From: an uncultured Parabacteroides sp.
Lineage (GTDB): Bacteria; Bacteroidota; Bacteroidia; Bacteroidales; Tannerellaceae
NCBI GenBank assembly: GCA_900541965.1
Contig: UQLN01000012.1
Location: forward strand, 1 to 64,000
Direction of reading: 5' to 3'
Length of the DNA: 64,000 bases
Shown: piece after piece, positions 52,406-62,123 of the stretch
Layout of the letters: every line of letters begins with the position of its first letter
How positions within the stretch are numbered: the stretch's first letter is position 1
The notes under the pieces: model-generated
The model's database searches: none
The model's input: only the letters and a program-made list of their open reading frames with translations
What the model was told of the DNA's origin: nothing
Made by a program: the position numbers and the translations under genes

Positions 52406-52413
52406 AAAAGTAT
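52406..52413 (-). promoter_or_regulatory. Promoter -7 element for the Lrp-family gene
   Basis: The minus strand reads TACTTTTG, matching TAnnTTTG, 43 bp upstream of the ATG. Confidence 0.55.
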
Positions 52414-52472
52414 ATAATAAATTTCAATACTATATCATTCTGAAAGAAAAAAGTGTAGAATAAATAATAAAA

Positions 52473-52508
52473 GAGAGCGAAAAATGCTCTTTAGCATATC
52501 CCGCTCTC
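52473..52508. terminator. Hairpin between FKBP operon and lrp-type gene
   Basis: Arms GAGAGCG (52473-52479) and CGCTCTC (52502-52508) with an inner ATGCT/AGCAT pairing, 29 bp past the FKBP stop. Likely the FKBP operon terminator. Confidence 0.55.
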
Positions 52509-52536
52509 CGTATTTTGTGTATAAAAGATATATTTG

Positions 52537-53262
52537 TTACTTTTTAGCAGCAGTGCTATCCTTTACGATATCAAGTAATTCTACTTCGAATTTCAGTACG
52601 CTGTTCGGTTTGATATCCGGTTGTGCACCACGTTCGCCATAAGCCAGTTCGGAAGGTACCCAGATGATATATTTAGAACCTACAGGCATTAACTGAAGAA
52701 CTTCGGTCCAACCTTTAATTACTTGTCCGACACCGAATTCAGCAGGTTCTCCACGATCTACAGAGCTGTCGAATTTTGTTCCGTCCAACAGAGTTCCTGT
52801 ATAGTGAACTTTTACTTTATCTTCAGCAGTCGGTTTTGCACCTGTACCTTCTTTTTCAACCTGATATTGCAGACCGCTTTCTGTTGTGATAACGCCTTTC
52901 TTTCCTTTATTTTCAGCCAGGAATTTTTCGCCTTCCTCTTTATTTTTCTTTGCATCTCTTGCAGAAGCTTCCATAAAGTAAGTCTGGATGTAAGCCTGAG
53001 CTGCCTGCGGAGTCATCTTCATTGCTGCAGAGTCACCTTTGATAGCTTGTGTGAAACCTGCAATCAGATCGTCTACATTAGCAGGGTCACCCGGTAAAGT
53101 TTTCAGGTTGTCTTTGTAACCTGCGCCAGTGCTGATACCGATAGCATAACTAACACTGTCTGCAGCTGTTTTTAAAGAAGCACTTTTGTGAGAATCACAA
53201 GAAGTTACTGTCATGCCCATAGCTACAATCGCTGTAGCAACTAATACACTAATCTTTTTCAT
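52537..53262 (-). CDS. FKBP-type peptidyl-prolyl isomerase lipoprotein
   Basis: A 241-residue lipoprotein (signal ending 'GMTVTSCDSHK') with an FkpA-like helical N-domain (~30-120, 'VSYAIGISTGAGYKDNLKT') and an FKBP catalytic domain (~130-232: 'KVHYTGTLLDGTKFDSSVDRGEPAEF', 'VIKGWTEVLQLMPVGSKYIIWVPSELAYGERG'). It helps fold proteins in the periplasm. It follows the second FKBP gene by 8 bp. Confidence 0.95.
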   Translation of the reverse strand: MKKISVLVATAIVAMGMTVTSCDSHKSASLKTAADSVSYAIGISTGAGYKDNLKTLPGDPANVDDLIAGFTQAIKGDSAAMKMTPQAAQAYIQTYFMEASARDAKKNKEEGEKFLAENKGKKGVITTESGLQYQVEKEGTGAKPTAEDKVKVHYTGTLLDGTKFDSSVDRGEPAEFGVGQVIKGWTEVLQLMPVGSKYIIWVPSELAYGERGAQPDIKPNSVLKFEVELLDIVKDSTAAKK

Positions 53263-53270
53263 TTTTCTTA

Positions 53271-53858
53271 TTATTTTACTATATCCAATAATTCAACATC
53301 AAATACTAAAGCACTGTTCGGCTCGATAGCATCGCCGGCACCATGTTCACCATAAGCCAAATCCGAAGGAATGAAAAGTCTCCATTTAGAACCGACTTCC
53401 ATTAATTGAAGTGCTTCAACCCATCCCGGGATGACCTGTGATACTCCGAATACGGCAGGTTCGCCGCGCTGTACGGAGCTATCGAATACTGTACCATTGA
53501 TTAATGTACCGTGATAGTGGCATTTGACTTTATCATTAGCAGTCGGTTTTGCGCCTGTTCCTTTTGTCAATACCTGATATTGCAGGCCGCTGGGTAAGGT
53601 AACGACACCGGCTTTTCCTTTGTTGATGTTCAGAAACTCTTCTCCGGCTTTCTTGTTCAGTTCCAATTTTTCTTTTTGCAATTGCATAAAGAATTCATTG
53701 ATAACTTGTTTTGCTTCATCGTAACTGATTTCCGGATTTTTTTCTTCCAATACGTCTTTCAATCCTTTTACGAAATCTTCAATCTGAAGATTTTGGATGC
53801 CTGAGTTCTGGAAATTGTTTCCGATACTTAAGCCCAGTGCGTAACTAACTTTATCCAT
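53271..53858 (-). CDS. FKBP-type peptidyl-prolyl isomerase (cytoplasmic-type)
   Basis: A 195-residue protein with the same two-part layout as its neighbour but no signal: an N-domain ('DKVSYALGLSIGNNFQNSGI') and an FKBP domain ('KCHYHGTLINGTVFDSSVQRGEPAVF', 'VIPGWVEALQLMEVGSKWRLFIPSDLAYGEHG'). I chose the ATG at 53858, preceded by a purine-rich AAAAGAAAAAG, over a TTG at 53873. Tandem paralogues suggest a duplication followed by targeting to different compartments. Confidence 0.94.
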   Translation of the reverse strand: MDKVSYALGLSIGNNFQNSGIQNLQIEDFVKGLKDVLEEKNPEISYDEAKQVINEFFMQLQKEKLELNKKAGEEFLNINKGKAGVVTLPSGLQYQVLTKGTGAKPTANDKVKCHYHGTLINGTVFDSSVQRGEPAVFGVSQVIPGWVEALQLMEVGSKWRLFIPSDLAYGEHGAGDAIEPNSALVFDVELLDIVK

Positions 53859-53887
53859 TCTTTTTCTTTTCAACTAATTATAAGCCA

Positions 53888-53921
53888 CAAAAGTAATGTT
53901 TTTAACTACATAAACATCAAA
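53888..53921 (-). promoter_or_regulatory. Promoter for the FKBP operon
   Basis: The minus strand reads TTTG (53918-53921), 22 nt, then TACTTTTG (53888-53895), a good match to the Bacteroidota -33/-7 pair, 29 bp ahead of the ATG. Confidence 0.65.
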
Positions 53922-53938
53922 TCGCTTCACTTTTTTAT

Positions 53939-53946
53939 TACTTTTG
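53939..53946 (+). promoter_or_regulatory. Promoter -7 element for the ECF sigma gene
   Basis: TACTTTTG matches TAnnTTTG but ends only 8 bp before the ATG at 53955, so the message may be nearly leaderless, or translation may begin at the second ATG (53964). Confidence 0.45.
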
Positions 53947-53954
53947 CATCACTT

Positions 53955-54539
53955 ATGGGAGATATGGGGGAACAGCAGACAGATACAAAACTCTTTGCTT
54001 CGCTTTTTGAACAATACAAAGAGCCATTTATAATGTTTGCCAATTCATACATAAGAGATGCGGCAGCAGCAGAAGACATCTATGTAGATGCGATGATGCA
54101 GTATTGGGAAAAACGCCATGATCTACCTTCCGATACGAATATTCCTGCTTATATTTTAACTTCAGTAAAAAACAGGGCATTAAACTACCTGCGTCATAGC
54201 CATGTTAAAACAGAAGTGGAAGAGCAATTGTTCAGCCATTCTGTCAGGGAATTGGATTTTCGTACATCTTCACTGGATTCATGTGACCCGTCTGAGTTGT
54301 TCACGAATGAAATGCAAGAAATTATACGCAACACGCTGAATGAACTTCCGGAGCAAACCCGTCTTATTTTCTTTAAAAGCCGTTATGGGAACAAGACAAA
54401 CCGTGAAATTGCCGAAGAACTGGGTATCAGTATTAAAACGGTAGAATTCCATATATCTAAAGCCTTAAAGGTCTTCCGTGTTAAATTGAAGGATTACTTA
54501 CCTTTGTTAATAGGTACATGTTTCTTTTGGCCTAATTAA
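53955..54539 (+). CDS. ECF RNA polymerase sigma factor, PUL2
   Basis: A 194-residue Bacteroidota-type ECF sigma factor. Region 2 ('YKEPFIMFANSYIRDAAAAEDIYVDAMMQYWEKR' area, residues ~18-55) and region 4 ('LNELPEQTRLIFFKSRYGNKTNREIAEELGISIKTVEFHISKALKVFR' area, residues ~128-176) are both complete, unlike the fragment at 2748. It works with the FecR-type anti-sigma factor and the SusC with STN domain downstream. Confidence 0.95.
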   Translation: MGDMGEQQTDTKLFASLFEQYKEPFIMFANSYIRDAAAAEDIYVDAMMQYWEKRHDLPSDTNIPAYILTSVKNRALNYLRHSHVKTEVEEQLFSHSVRELDFRTSSLDSCDPSELFTNEMQEIIRNTLNELPEQTRLIFFKSRYGNKTNREIAEELGISIKTVEFHISKALKVFRVKLKDYLPLLIGTCFFWPN

Positions 54540-54597
54540 AAAATGTCTATATAAATAAGTTGTGAAAAAGGAAACAGATGAATGTTTCTTAATACTT

Positions 54598-54651
54598 CAT
54601 AGTTATGGTTTTCCCAAATCATAACTATGAATTCGGAAAACCATAACTATG
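54598..54651. repeat. Overlapping inverted repeats between sigma and fecR-type genes
   Basis: CATAGTTATGGTTTTCC at 54598-54614 is the exact inverse of GGAAAACCATAACTATG at 54635-54651. A third copy of CATAACTATG lies between them at 54620-54629 and can also pair with the left arm (12-bp, TTCATAGTTATG at 54596-54607 with 54620-54631). The two pairings exclude one another. It could be a terminator/antiterminator-like leader, an operator, or an interspersed repeat. It lies 130 bp ahead of the fecR-type ATG. Confidence 0.75.
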
Positions 54652-54780
54652 AGTCTTCAAAAACATATTTTGGAATAAAAATAAAAAACGAAAAAAAAGA
54701 TTTTTCCGTTAGGGTATTTTTTGATTGGCGTGTTATTATTATGAAAAGGACGATAATTAGCCTTAAAGTTTATAAGAAGA

Positions 54781-55725
54781 ATGGATAAAGAGTTACTACA
54801 TAAATATTTTAAAGGTTGCACTTCTGCAGATGAAGAAAAACAGATTATGGATTGGGCGGAAGCTTCTCCTGAAAATTATGCGGAATACCTGAAGGAGCGC
54901 AAGATGTGGAATGCCCTTCTTGTCTATTCTGCTGTTAAAACCGGTGAGACCCGCTCTATTGCATTGAAAAAACGGACATTGAACCTGTGGAAGGCAGTAA
55001 GCATTGCTGCTTCATTCGCCTTGTTGATGATGGTTGGCTGGATGCAACTGGGAGTGAAGGAGGAACAACAGGCGGGAATGCAGGCTATTCTGGTTCCGGC
55101 TGGCCAAAGGGTACAACTCATATTGGAGGATGGAACGAAAGTTTGGCTTAACTCTAAATCCGAATTTACATATCCAACTTCGTTCGGAGATAAAACTCGT
55201 GAAGTTACATTGAAAGGCGAAGGCTTTTTTGAGGTGGCGCGAGATGAAAAGAAACCATTTATCGTTAAAACGACAAAGTATGATGTAAAAGTTTTAGGTA
55301 CGACATTTAATGTTTATGCTTATGACAATGCAAACGGGACCGCATTTGAAACTTCTTTATTGCATGGTTCCGTAGATGTCGTATCAAACCAGGATATTGA
55401 ACAGCATATAATTCTTAAGACCAAAGAGAGTGTGAGCGAGGTAAACGGTCTATTATGCAAAGGCGTAATAGACAACCTCGATCGCTTCAGATGGAAAGAT
55501 GGCCTGATTTGTTTGGATGATGTTCCGTTTGGAACGCTTATGGATAAATTCTCTATTTACTATGATACACATATCCAGATTGAAAATTCTAAATTACTTA
55601 ATTATCGTTGTACCGGTAAATTCAGACAGAGCGACGGACTGGAATATGCTTTGAAAGTTATACAGAAAGACTTGAATTTCAAATTTGTAAGAGATAGTGA
55701 GAAAAATAGTATTATCATTAAATAA
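54781..55725 (+). CDS. FecR family anti-sigma factor, PUL2
   Basis: A 314-residue membrane protein: a cytoplasmic N-domain ('YFKGCTSADEEKQIMDWAEASPENYAEYLKER' area), one membrane helix (~70-92), a FecR periplasmic domain (~115-215, 'LVPAGQRVQLILEDGTKVWLNSKSEFTYPTSF' area) and a DUF4974-type C-terminal domain (~245-313). It holds the sigma factor inactive until the SusC STN domain signals that glycan is bound. Confidence 0.95.
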   Translation: MDKELLHKYFKGCTSADEEKQIMDWAEASPENYAEYLKERKMWNALLVYSAVKTGETRSIALKKRTLNLWKAVSIAASFALLMMVGWMQLGVKEEQQAGMQAILVPAGQRVQLILEDGTKVWLNSKSEFTYPTSFGDKTREVTLKGEGFFEVARDEKKPFIVKTTKYDVKVLGTTFNVYAYDNANGTAFETSLLHGSVDVVSNQDIEQHIILKTKESVSEVNGLLCKGVIDNLDRFRWKDGLICLDDVPFGTLMDKFSIYYDTHIQIENSKLLNYRCTGKFRQSDGLEYALKVIQKDLNFKFVRDSEKNSIIIK

Positions 55726-55792
55726 CATATTTATTAACCTTTTTATTTGGTACTTGTATGCAGAACGATCCTTGAATAAACACAAAAAGTAA

Positions 55793-55822
55793 ACCGGAAG
55801 ATGTCCCCACATCCCCCGGTTC
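55793..55822. repeat. Hairpin in the gap before SusC of PUL2
   Basis: AACCGG at 55793 can pair with CCGGTT ending at 55822, with an inner GATGT/ACATC pairing, in the 161-bp gap between fecR and susC. It could be a terminator of the sigma/fecR transcript. Confidence 0.45.
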
Positions 55823-55886
55823 GAATGTCAACATGAGACAAGTCTTATAATTTTCTCAGTATTAACAATAAATCCTTTACAAAGTT

Positions 55887-58800
55887 ATGATAAATATTCT
55901 TTGTCAAACCTATTATGTGCCTAAAAAACACAAAACAAATCATTTGGGACGGATTATGAAACTATCAGTATTTCTATTCTTTTGTTTCGCATTTGCTGCA
56001 GTGGCTGAAAATGCCAATTCCCAAAATGCCAAAATTTCGCTGAATAAAAAGAATGCAGCAGTCAGTGAAATCTTAAATGCCATAGAGGAGCAGACCGATT
56101 ATCTATTCCTTTATAATAAAGCAAATGTGGATGTGAACCGCAAGGCATCCGTCAATGTGGAAGATGCGACGGTACGCAGTGTTTTGGCGAATCTGTTTCA
56201 TGAAACAGATGTTGTGTTTACCATGGAAGGTAAACACATTGTTCTCCATAAACAAGAAAATGAATCTTCTGCAATAGTCCAGCAAAACGGACGTACGGTC
56301 AGCGGGGTCGTTAAAGATGAAAAAGGAGATGCAGTCATTGGAGCTAATGTTGTCGTGCAAGGAACAACTAACGGAACAATGACAGACCTCGATGGAAATT
56401 TTACATTAACAAATGTCCCGGAGAAAGCTATACTCCAAGTTTCTTATATCGGATATTTAACTCAGGATATTAATGTTGGCAAGCAAACTGCATATAACAT
56501 CATCTTAAAAGAAGATACGAAGATGATAGATGAAGTTGTTGTTGTCGGTTATGGAACCCGTTCCCGTAAAAGTATTACCGGTTCTGTAGACCAGGTAAAC
56601 AGTGAAGTTTTTGAAAACCGGCCTGTGACAAACGCAACTCAAGCTTTGCAGGGGGCGTCTGCCAATCTTATCATCCAAAGTAAAAATGCGAATCCAAATG
56701 ACAATAGCATGAATATCAACATTCGTGGTGTCAGTACGATGGGAAATAATGATCCTTTGATTGTTATCGATGGTTTGGTTTCAAGTTCTTCAACTTTGAA
56801 CAACTTGAACCCGAATGACATTGATAATGTGTCTGTTTTGAAAGATGCAGGTAGTGCTGCCATTTATGGATCCCGTTCTGCAAATGGAGTTATTTTAGTA
56901 ACGACGAAAAAAGGTGCTAAAGGTAGCAAACCGGTTGTCTCATTTAATGGACAGGTTGGTATCCAGGACCCACATATCCTGTTTTCTCCGGTTGAAGGTT
57001 GGCAGAATGCGATGTTGAGAAACCAGGCAAACATGAATGTCGGCAGTTCACCTCAGTTTACTCCTTCTGATATCCGTGATTTGTATGATCATCGTAATGA
57101 GGAAGAATGGCTATATGACCAAATTATAAAATCAGGTCTGCAACAAAACTACAATTTGAATGTTTCCGGAGGTGGTGAAAATGTAACTTATATGGTATCT
57201 GCCAGTTACTATAATCAAGGTAGTAATTTTCAAGGTGGATTCGGAATGGAACGTTATAACTTCCGTAGTAATTTAAGTGCGGAATACGGTCGTTTTAAAT
57301 TGACCTCTTTGATGGCTTATAATCGTCGTAAAGACAAAACTGTAGCAGGAGGTACAGGAAATACGATTATCAATTCATCCCGTGTTCCTTCTTATTACTA
57401 TTATAAGTTTATGGAAGACGGTAAGTATTTGGTAAATGATGTAGTTGGTGATGACAATCCATTGGCTTTGTTGCAGGAAGGCGGTTATGAGAGGAAAGAC
57501 GAAGATAACTTTATCGGGAGCATGAATCTTGACTTTAAGATTATCGATGGTTTGAAAGCTACCGGTTTAGTCGGTTTGGATTTGACTCAGCATCATCGTT
57601 TTCGCCGTGATAAAAAAGTGCCATTGTATTCTTCTGCCGATTTAGAAAATCCGGTACTGTATATGCATTCTAATACGATGACTGAAGATTATAATGAAAA
57701 ACGTTATACTTTAAGTACACAATTTCTATTGGACTTCAATCGCACATTTAACAATGTCCATAATGTTAGCGCATTGTTAGGTGTTTCAAATGAGTCTTAT
57801 ACCAAGCAGGCAAGCCGTATAGCGTGGGAATATACAGATGAAGACCTGGGATTGCCGACAACAGATGAATCAATCCAGAATAAAGATAATAAGAACTCGA
57901 ATAACGATACAGACCAGACAAGTATCACTTCTTTATTCGGCCGCATTGGTTATAATTACAGTGATAAGTATTATGGTGATGTATCTTTCCGTTATGACGG
58001 TTCATCCAAGTTTGCAAAAGACCAACGTTGGGGATTCTTCCCTTCGTTCTCTGCCGGTTGGCGTTTATCGGAAGAAGCCTTTATGGATACCTATAAGAAT
58101 AATATTGGAGACCTTAAATTGAGAGCCTCGTATGGTGTATTGGGTAATCAGAATGTAGACAATTATTCTTACCAGACAGTCTATCAAATGAATAATAATG
58201 GTTATGTGTTTAATGGCATATCTGTTCCCGGGACCAGCTACACTGATGGTAATGCATTCTTGACATGGGAAAAATCAGCTAACTTTAATATCGGTGCAGA
58301 TGCAACATTTTTGAACGGAAATTTATTTTTATCAGTTGATTATTTTGATAAGAAAACCTCAAATATATTGCTGACACCGGAAGTATCGTCTATTTATGGT
58401 GGAGCTGCTGCTAAAGAAAATGCAGGTGAAATGAGAAACAGAGGTTGGGAAGTAACGATCAACTATAAGTTAAATTCTGGAGATTTCCATCACAACTTTA
58501 ATTTTAATATTTCAGACTCAAAGAATAAAGTGGTCGATTTTGGTGGAAAAGAACGTATTGACCAGAACGATCAATTATACAAATTGATTCGTGAAGGAGA
58601 GGCCTTAGGTTCATATTTCGGATATAAAACGGATGGAGTATTTCAGAGCTATGATGAAATTGCAAATAGTGCATTGCCCGTAGGTGCTTCCGTACAACCT
58701 GGTGATGTGAAATATGTTAATCAAAATGGTGACGATGTTATTGATGAAAAAGACCGTGTAGTACTGGGAAATGCATTTCCTCGTTATACGTTCGGCTTTA

Positions 58801-59309
58801 CCTATAATTTGGTATGGAAAGGCTTTGATCTGAATGTGATGCTTCAAGGTGTAGGTAAACGTTCCATGTATTTGCGTGGCGAGTTGATGGAACCGTTCCA
58901 TTCCAATTATTCATATTGTATTTATGAACATCAATTGGATTTCTGGACTCCGACAAATCCGGATGCCCGTTGGCCACGTTTGGTTGCTCCGGGTTCTTCT
59001 TCTTCTACAAACAACTGGGGTATGGCTGGTTCTGATATTTATTTGTTGAATGCAGCTTATTTGCGAGTTAAGAATATTCAGATTGGATATACTTTGCCGA
59101 AGGCATTAACCCAGAAATTCGGTGTACAAAAACTACGCGTCAGTCTAAATACAGAAAATCCATTGACATTCACTAAAAACTCATTTATTGATCCGGAATC
59201 TTCTGAATTCGGAAGCAACATGGGTGGTATTGGCGGCATCGGTGCAAACAGCGGACGTAACTATCCGACACTTACATATTACGGATTTGGATTGGATGTA
59301 GAATTTTAA
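55887..59309 (+). CDS. SusC/RagA TonB-dependent transducer-transporter with STN domain, PUL2
   Basis: A 1140-residue outer-membrane importer. After an N-terminal extension and a signal ('FLFFCFAFAAVAENANSQ') come an STN domain (~50-110, 'VSEILNAIEEQTDYLFLYNKANVD'), which talks to FecR, a CarboxypepD_reg domain (~125-200, 'IGANVVVQGTTNGTMTDLDG'), the plug ('DEVVVVGYGTRSRKSITGSVDQVNSEVFENRPV') and the barrel ending 'PTLTYYGFGLDVEF'. The start may instead be the ATG at 55956, which gives a more usual signal peptide; the longer one is kept because such extensions are common in this class. It imports the glycan with the SusD at 59326. Confidence 0.95.
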   Translation: MINILCQTYYVPKKHKTNHLGRIMKLSVFLFFCFAFAAVAENANSQNAKISLNKKNAAVSEILNAIEEQTDYLFLYNKANVDVNRKASVNVEDATVRSVLANLFHETDVVFTMEGKHIVLHKQENESSAIVQQNGRTVSGVVKDEKGDAVIGANVVVQGTTNGTMTDLDGNFTLTNVPEKAILQVSYIGYLTQDINVGKQTAYNIILKEDTKMIDEVVVVGYGTRSRKSITGSVDQVNSEVFENRPVTNATQALQGASANLIIQSKNANPNDNSMNINIRGVSTMGNNDPLIVIDGLVSSSSTLNNLNPNDIDNVSVLKDAGSAAIYGSRSANGVILVTTKKGAKGSKPVVSFNGQVGIQDPHILFSPVEGWQNAMLRNQANMNVGSSPQFTPSDIRDLYDHRNEEEWLYDQIIKSGLQQNYNLNVSGGGENVTYMVSASYYNQGSNFQGGFGMERYNFRSNLSAEYGRFKLTSLMAYNRRKDKTVAGGTGNTIINSSRVPSYYYYKFMEDGKYLVNDVVGDDNPLALLQEGGYERKDEDNFIGSMNLDFKIIDGLKATGLVGLDLTQHHRFRRDKKVPLYSSADLENPVLYMHSNTMTEDYNEKRYTLSTQFLLDFNRTFNNVHNVSALLGVSNESYTKQASRIAWEYTDEDLGLPTTDESIQNKDNKNSNNDTDQTSITSLFGRIGYNYSDKYYGDVSFRYDGSSKFAKDQRWGFFPSFSAGWRLSEEAFMDTYKNNIGDLKLRASYGVLGNQNVDNYSYQTVYQMNNNGYVFNGISVPGTSYTDGNAFLTWEKSANFNIGADATFLNGNLFLSVDYFDKKTSNILLTPEVSSIYGGAAAKENAGEMRNRGWEVTINYKLNSGDFHHNFNFNISDSKNKVVDFGGKERIDQNDQLYKLIREGEALGSYFGYKTDGVFQSYDEIANSALPVGASVQPGDVKYVNQNGDDVIDEKDRVVLGNAFPRYTFGFTYNLVWKGFDLNVMLQGVGKRSMYLRGELMEPFHSNYSYCIYEHQLDFWTPTNPDARWPRLVAPGSSSSTNNWGMAGSDIYLLNAAYLRVKNIQIGYTLPKALTQKFGVQKLRVSLNTENPLTFTKNSFIDPESSEFGSNMGGIGGIGANSGRNYPTLTYYGFGLDVEF

Positions 59310-59325
59310 TATACATACTTAAATT

Positions 59326-60948
59326 ATGAAAATAAATTTTCTTAAATATAGCGCAGGTATAGCATGTATAGTGCTGGGATCATTTATATCCTGTAATGAT
59401 CTGGATTTGGCTCCGACCAATAAGTTTACAGATTTGAATTATTGGACTTCCGAAGCAAAGGCTTCTTCTGTATTGAGTATGGCTTATAGTCAAATGATGA
59501 GTTCTGGTTATTTCTTTGCAGATGAACGGTTATCGGATAATTTATATGAAGGACGTGGCAGTACGGATGAAAAGCTTATCACTTCAGGACAAGCTAACGC
59601 GGCTTTAAAACGTTTTTCAGAAGATTGGCAGAAATGCTATGAAGGTATCAAAACATGCCATACTTTTTTGGAAAATGTGGACCGTGTCCCTAATATGGAT
59701 GAGACGTTGAAAAACCGGATGAAAGCAGAAATACGTTTTATTCGCGCTTATCTGTATTTCCGTCTGGCTAATAATTATGGTGATGTTCCTTTGTTTGACT
59801 ATGCATTAACGATTGAAGAAGCTAATACAATTGCCCGTTCACCGAAAGCTGATGTTATTACGTTTGTCCGTAATGAATTGAATGATATTGTTAGCACATT
59901 GCCGACAAAACAGGAATACGCAGAATCAGATAATGGACGAATTACTAAGGGAGCAGCTATGACTTTATTAGCACGTACCTATTTATATGAAAATGATTGG
60001 CAAAATGTTGCATCTGTCTGTGAGAAAATCATAGGTGGAGAGTATGGAGAATATGCTTTATTTTCAAGTTATGAAGGCTTATTCTTGCCGGAGAACGAAT
60101 ATAATAGTGAAGTGATCTTAGATATGGGTTATTTGTTGAATTTGAGAACCTGGAGTGAAATGTATGATGGTATTCCCTTATCTGTGGGTGGACGTGTAAA
60201 CGGTTTTGCTCCTACACAGGAATTGGTTGACGATTACATCATGAAAAATGGTAAATCTATCAATGAGGATGGCTCTGGTTATAAAGAAGATGATCCTTAT
60301 ATAAACAGAGACCCGAGGTTGCAGGCAACAGTCGTTTATCATGGCTATAAATGGAAAGACGGTAATGGTAAAACTTCTACAATTTATATCAAACCTGGCT
60401 CTTCTGCAGATGCCGGAGCTGCAAATTTGGATGAATATGCAGGTCCTGGACAGAATGCTACAGGAACAGGCTATTATCTTCGTAAATGGTTTGATCCGAC
60501 TGCTCCGGAAGGGTTAGCTTCTGGTTTAAATCTGATATTGATGCGTTATGCAGATGTTTTATTGATGTATGCAGAAGCAAAAACGGAACTGGGTGAAATG
60601 AATGAAACCATTTGGAACAAAACTATTCGTCCGATCAGAGAACGTGCAGGTTTCACTGATGCTTCCGCTTTGAATTATCCGACATCTGGAGATATGCAAA
60701 CGATTGTCCGCCGTGAACGCCGTTGTGAGTTAGCGATTGAAGGATTAAGACTTTACGATATTCGCCGTTGGAAGACTATTGAAACTGTATTGAATGGAAA
60801 TCCTCATGGAGCTAAGTTTGCAGCAAATAATACGCAGTATATTCAACTGGATAAGAGAACTTTTAATAAGGATAGAGATTACTTGTTCGCAATACCTCAG
60901 TCACAGAGAGACATCAACAAGAGTCTGACTCAAAATCCGGGATATTAA
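59326..60948 (+). CDS. SusD/RagB glycan-binding lipoprotein, PUL2
   Basis: A 540-residue lipoprotein (signal ending 'LGSFISCNDLDLAP') of the SusD family, 16 bp after susC. Landmarks are 'KAEIRFIRAYLYFRLANNYGDVPLFD' near 142, 'LILMRYADVLLMYAEAKTEL' near 405, and 'RRERRCELAIEGLRLYDIRRWKTI' near 462. It binds glycan at the cell surface and caps the SusC barrel. Confidence 0.95.
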   Translation: MKINFLKYSAGIACIVLGSFISCNDLDLAPTNKFTDLNYWTSEAKASSVLSMAYSQMMSSGYFFADERLSDNLYEGRGSTDEKLITSGQANAALKRFSEDWQKCYEGIKTCHTFLENVDRVPNMDETLKNRMKAEIRFIRAYLYFRLANNYGDVPLFDYALTIEEANTIARSPKADVITFVRNELNDIVSTLPTKQEYAESDNGRITKGAAMTLLARTYLYENDWQNVASVCEKIIGGEYGEYALFSSYEGLFLPENEYNSEVILDMGYLLNLRTWSEMYDGIPLSVGGRVNGFAPTQELVDDYIMKNGKSINEDGSGYKEDDPYINRDPRLQATVVYHGYKWKDGNGKTSTIYIKPGSSADAGAANLDEYAGPGQNATGTGYYLRKWFDPTAPEGLASGLNLILMRYADVLLMYAEAKTELGEMNETIWNKTIRPIRERAGFTDASALNYPTSGDMQTIVRRERRCELAIEGLRLYDIRRWKTIETVLNGNPHGAKFAANNTQYIQLDKRTFNKDRDYLFAIPQSQRDINKSLTQNPGY

Positions 60949-60986
60949 TTAAGTTAGACGTTTTTAAAGTCCAAAAATAAAAAGAT

Positions 60987-62111
60987 ATGAAAGCGATAAA
61001 ATATATGATGCTTTTTGGTTTCTTCCTGGCTTTTGCTGCATGTAGCAGTGACGGAGAAGTAAGGCATTTGGGCGTAACGGCCGTTAAATCGTTATATGAA
61101 CCGGATAATGGTAAAGCTGTTATTTTACAATCATCCGCTTCTGCATCCTTATATTTCGAATGGGAACCATCTTTATCAGAAGACGGTGGTGGAGTTCTAT
61201 ATGAAGTTATATTTGATAAAGCAGATGGAGACTTTTCAGAGCCGATATCTGTTATTACAGCGGATAATAATGGCGCAGAAAATCATGCAACTATCACGCA
61301 TAAACAGTTAAATAAGATTGCTGCTGAGGCAGGGATAGAATCTGCAGCCCAGGGCACATTAAAATGGACGGTTTGGGCTTCCAAAGGAATTAATCCGGTA
61401 AAAGCGGAGCAAGAACGGACATTGACACTCACTCGTCTCGCAGGTTTTGCAGAGGTGCCTGGCCAATTATATATCACAGGAGAAGCAACTGAGGTTGGAG
61501 ATAAATTAGAAAAAGCCATGATCATGAGGAAAGTGGCAGAAGGTGAGTTCGAAATTTATATGAAGTTGACTGAAGGCAAAACGTTTAAATTTGTCAGTGC
61601 TACATCTGGAACTCCGTTAGAATTCTCTTTAAGTGGTGATAAACTGGTTGAAGGAGGAACAACAACAGCTACCCAAACCGGTATCTACAAATATTACATA
61701 GATTTTAATGCCGGTTCATTTACATCAAAAGAGGTTACTAAAGTTAAATGGTTCCTGAATTGGTCTCAAAAAGAAATCGAACTGGACTATCAGGGTTTGG
61801 GTGTTTGGGCTATTAGTAATTATACAATAGCCGGAATTCCGGAAGGTAACGATAATACAGATGACCGTTATAAATTCAGGATGGAAAGCTCAGAAGGTGA
61901 AACGGAATGGAGGGCTGCAATCACTAATGATAGCAAACCTACAGGTAACGATGAATATTATTTCATGACCGAGAAGACAAATGTTGAGCAATGGACGAAT
62001 AATGAAGTCTGGAAAACACCGTCTACCAGTGGTTGGAACGGACAGGCTTATGATGTTACATTCTCATTGAATCCGGAAAGTGATTATACCCACAGTTTAG
62101 TAATCAAATAA
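60987..62111 (+). CDS. SusE/SusF-like outer-membrane lipoprotein A, PUL2
   Basis: A 374-residue lipoprotein (signal 'FFLAFAACSSDGE') with an SusE-type beta-sandwich near 30-150 ('ASASLYFEWEPSLSEDGGGVLYEVIFDKADGDFS' area) and two further starch-binding-like domains ('LYITGEATEVGDKLEKAMIMRKVAEGEFEIYMKL' near 163-197 and 'EYYFMTEKTNVEQWTNNEVW' near 327). It is a surface glycan-binding accessory. It is related to the next gene, so the pair is a tandem duplication. Confidence 0.85.
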   Translation: MKAIKYMMLFGFFLAFAACSSDGEVRHLGVTAVKSLYEPDNGKAVILQSSASASLYFEWEPSLSEDGGGVLYEVIFDKADGDFSEPISVITADNNGAENHATITHKQLNKIAAEAGIESAAQGTLKWTVWASKGINPVKAEQERTLTLTRLAGFAEVPGQLYITGEATEVGDKLEKAMIMRKVAEGEFEIYMKLTEGKTFKFVSATSGTPLEFSLSGDKLVEGGTTTATQTGIYKYYIDFNAGSFTSKEVTKVKWFLNWSQKEIELDYQGLGVWAISNYTIAGIPEGNDNTDDRYKFRMESSEGETEWRAAITNDSKPTGNDEYYFMTEKTNVEQWTNNEVWKTPSTSGWNGQAYDVTFSLNPESDYTHSLVIK

Positions 62112-62123
62112 AAAAGAAGTCTT

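Noticed and set aside
55815..55830. GGTTCGAA resembling a tRNA T-loop
   Set aside because: No acceptor stem, anticodon arm or CCA end fits around it.
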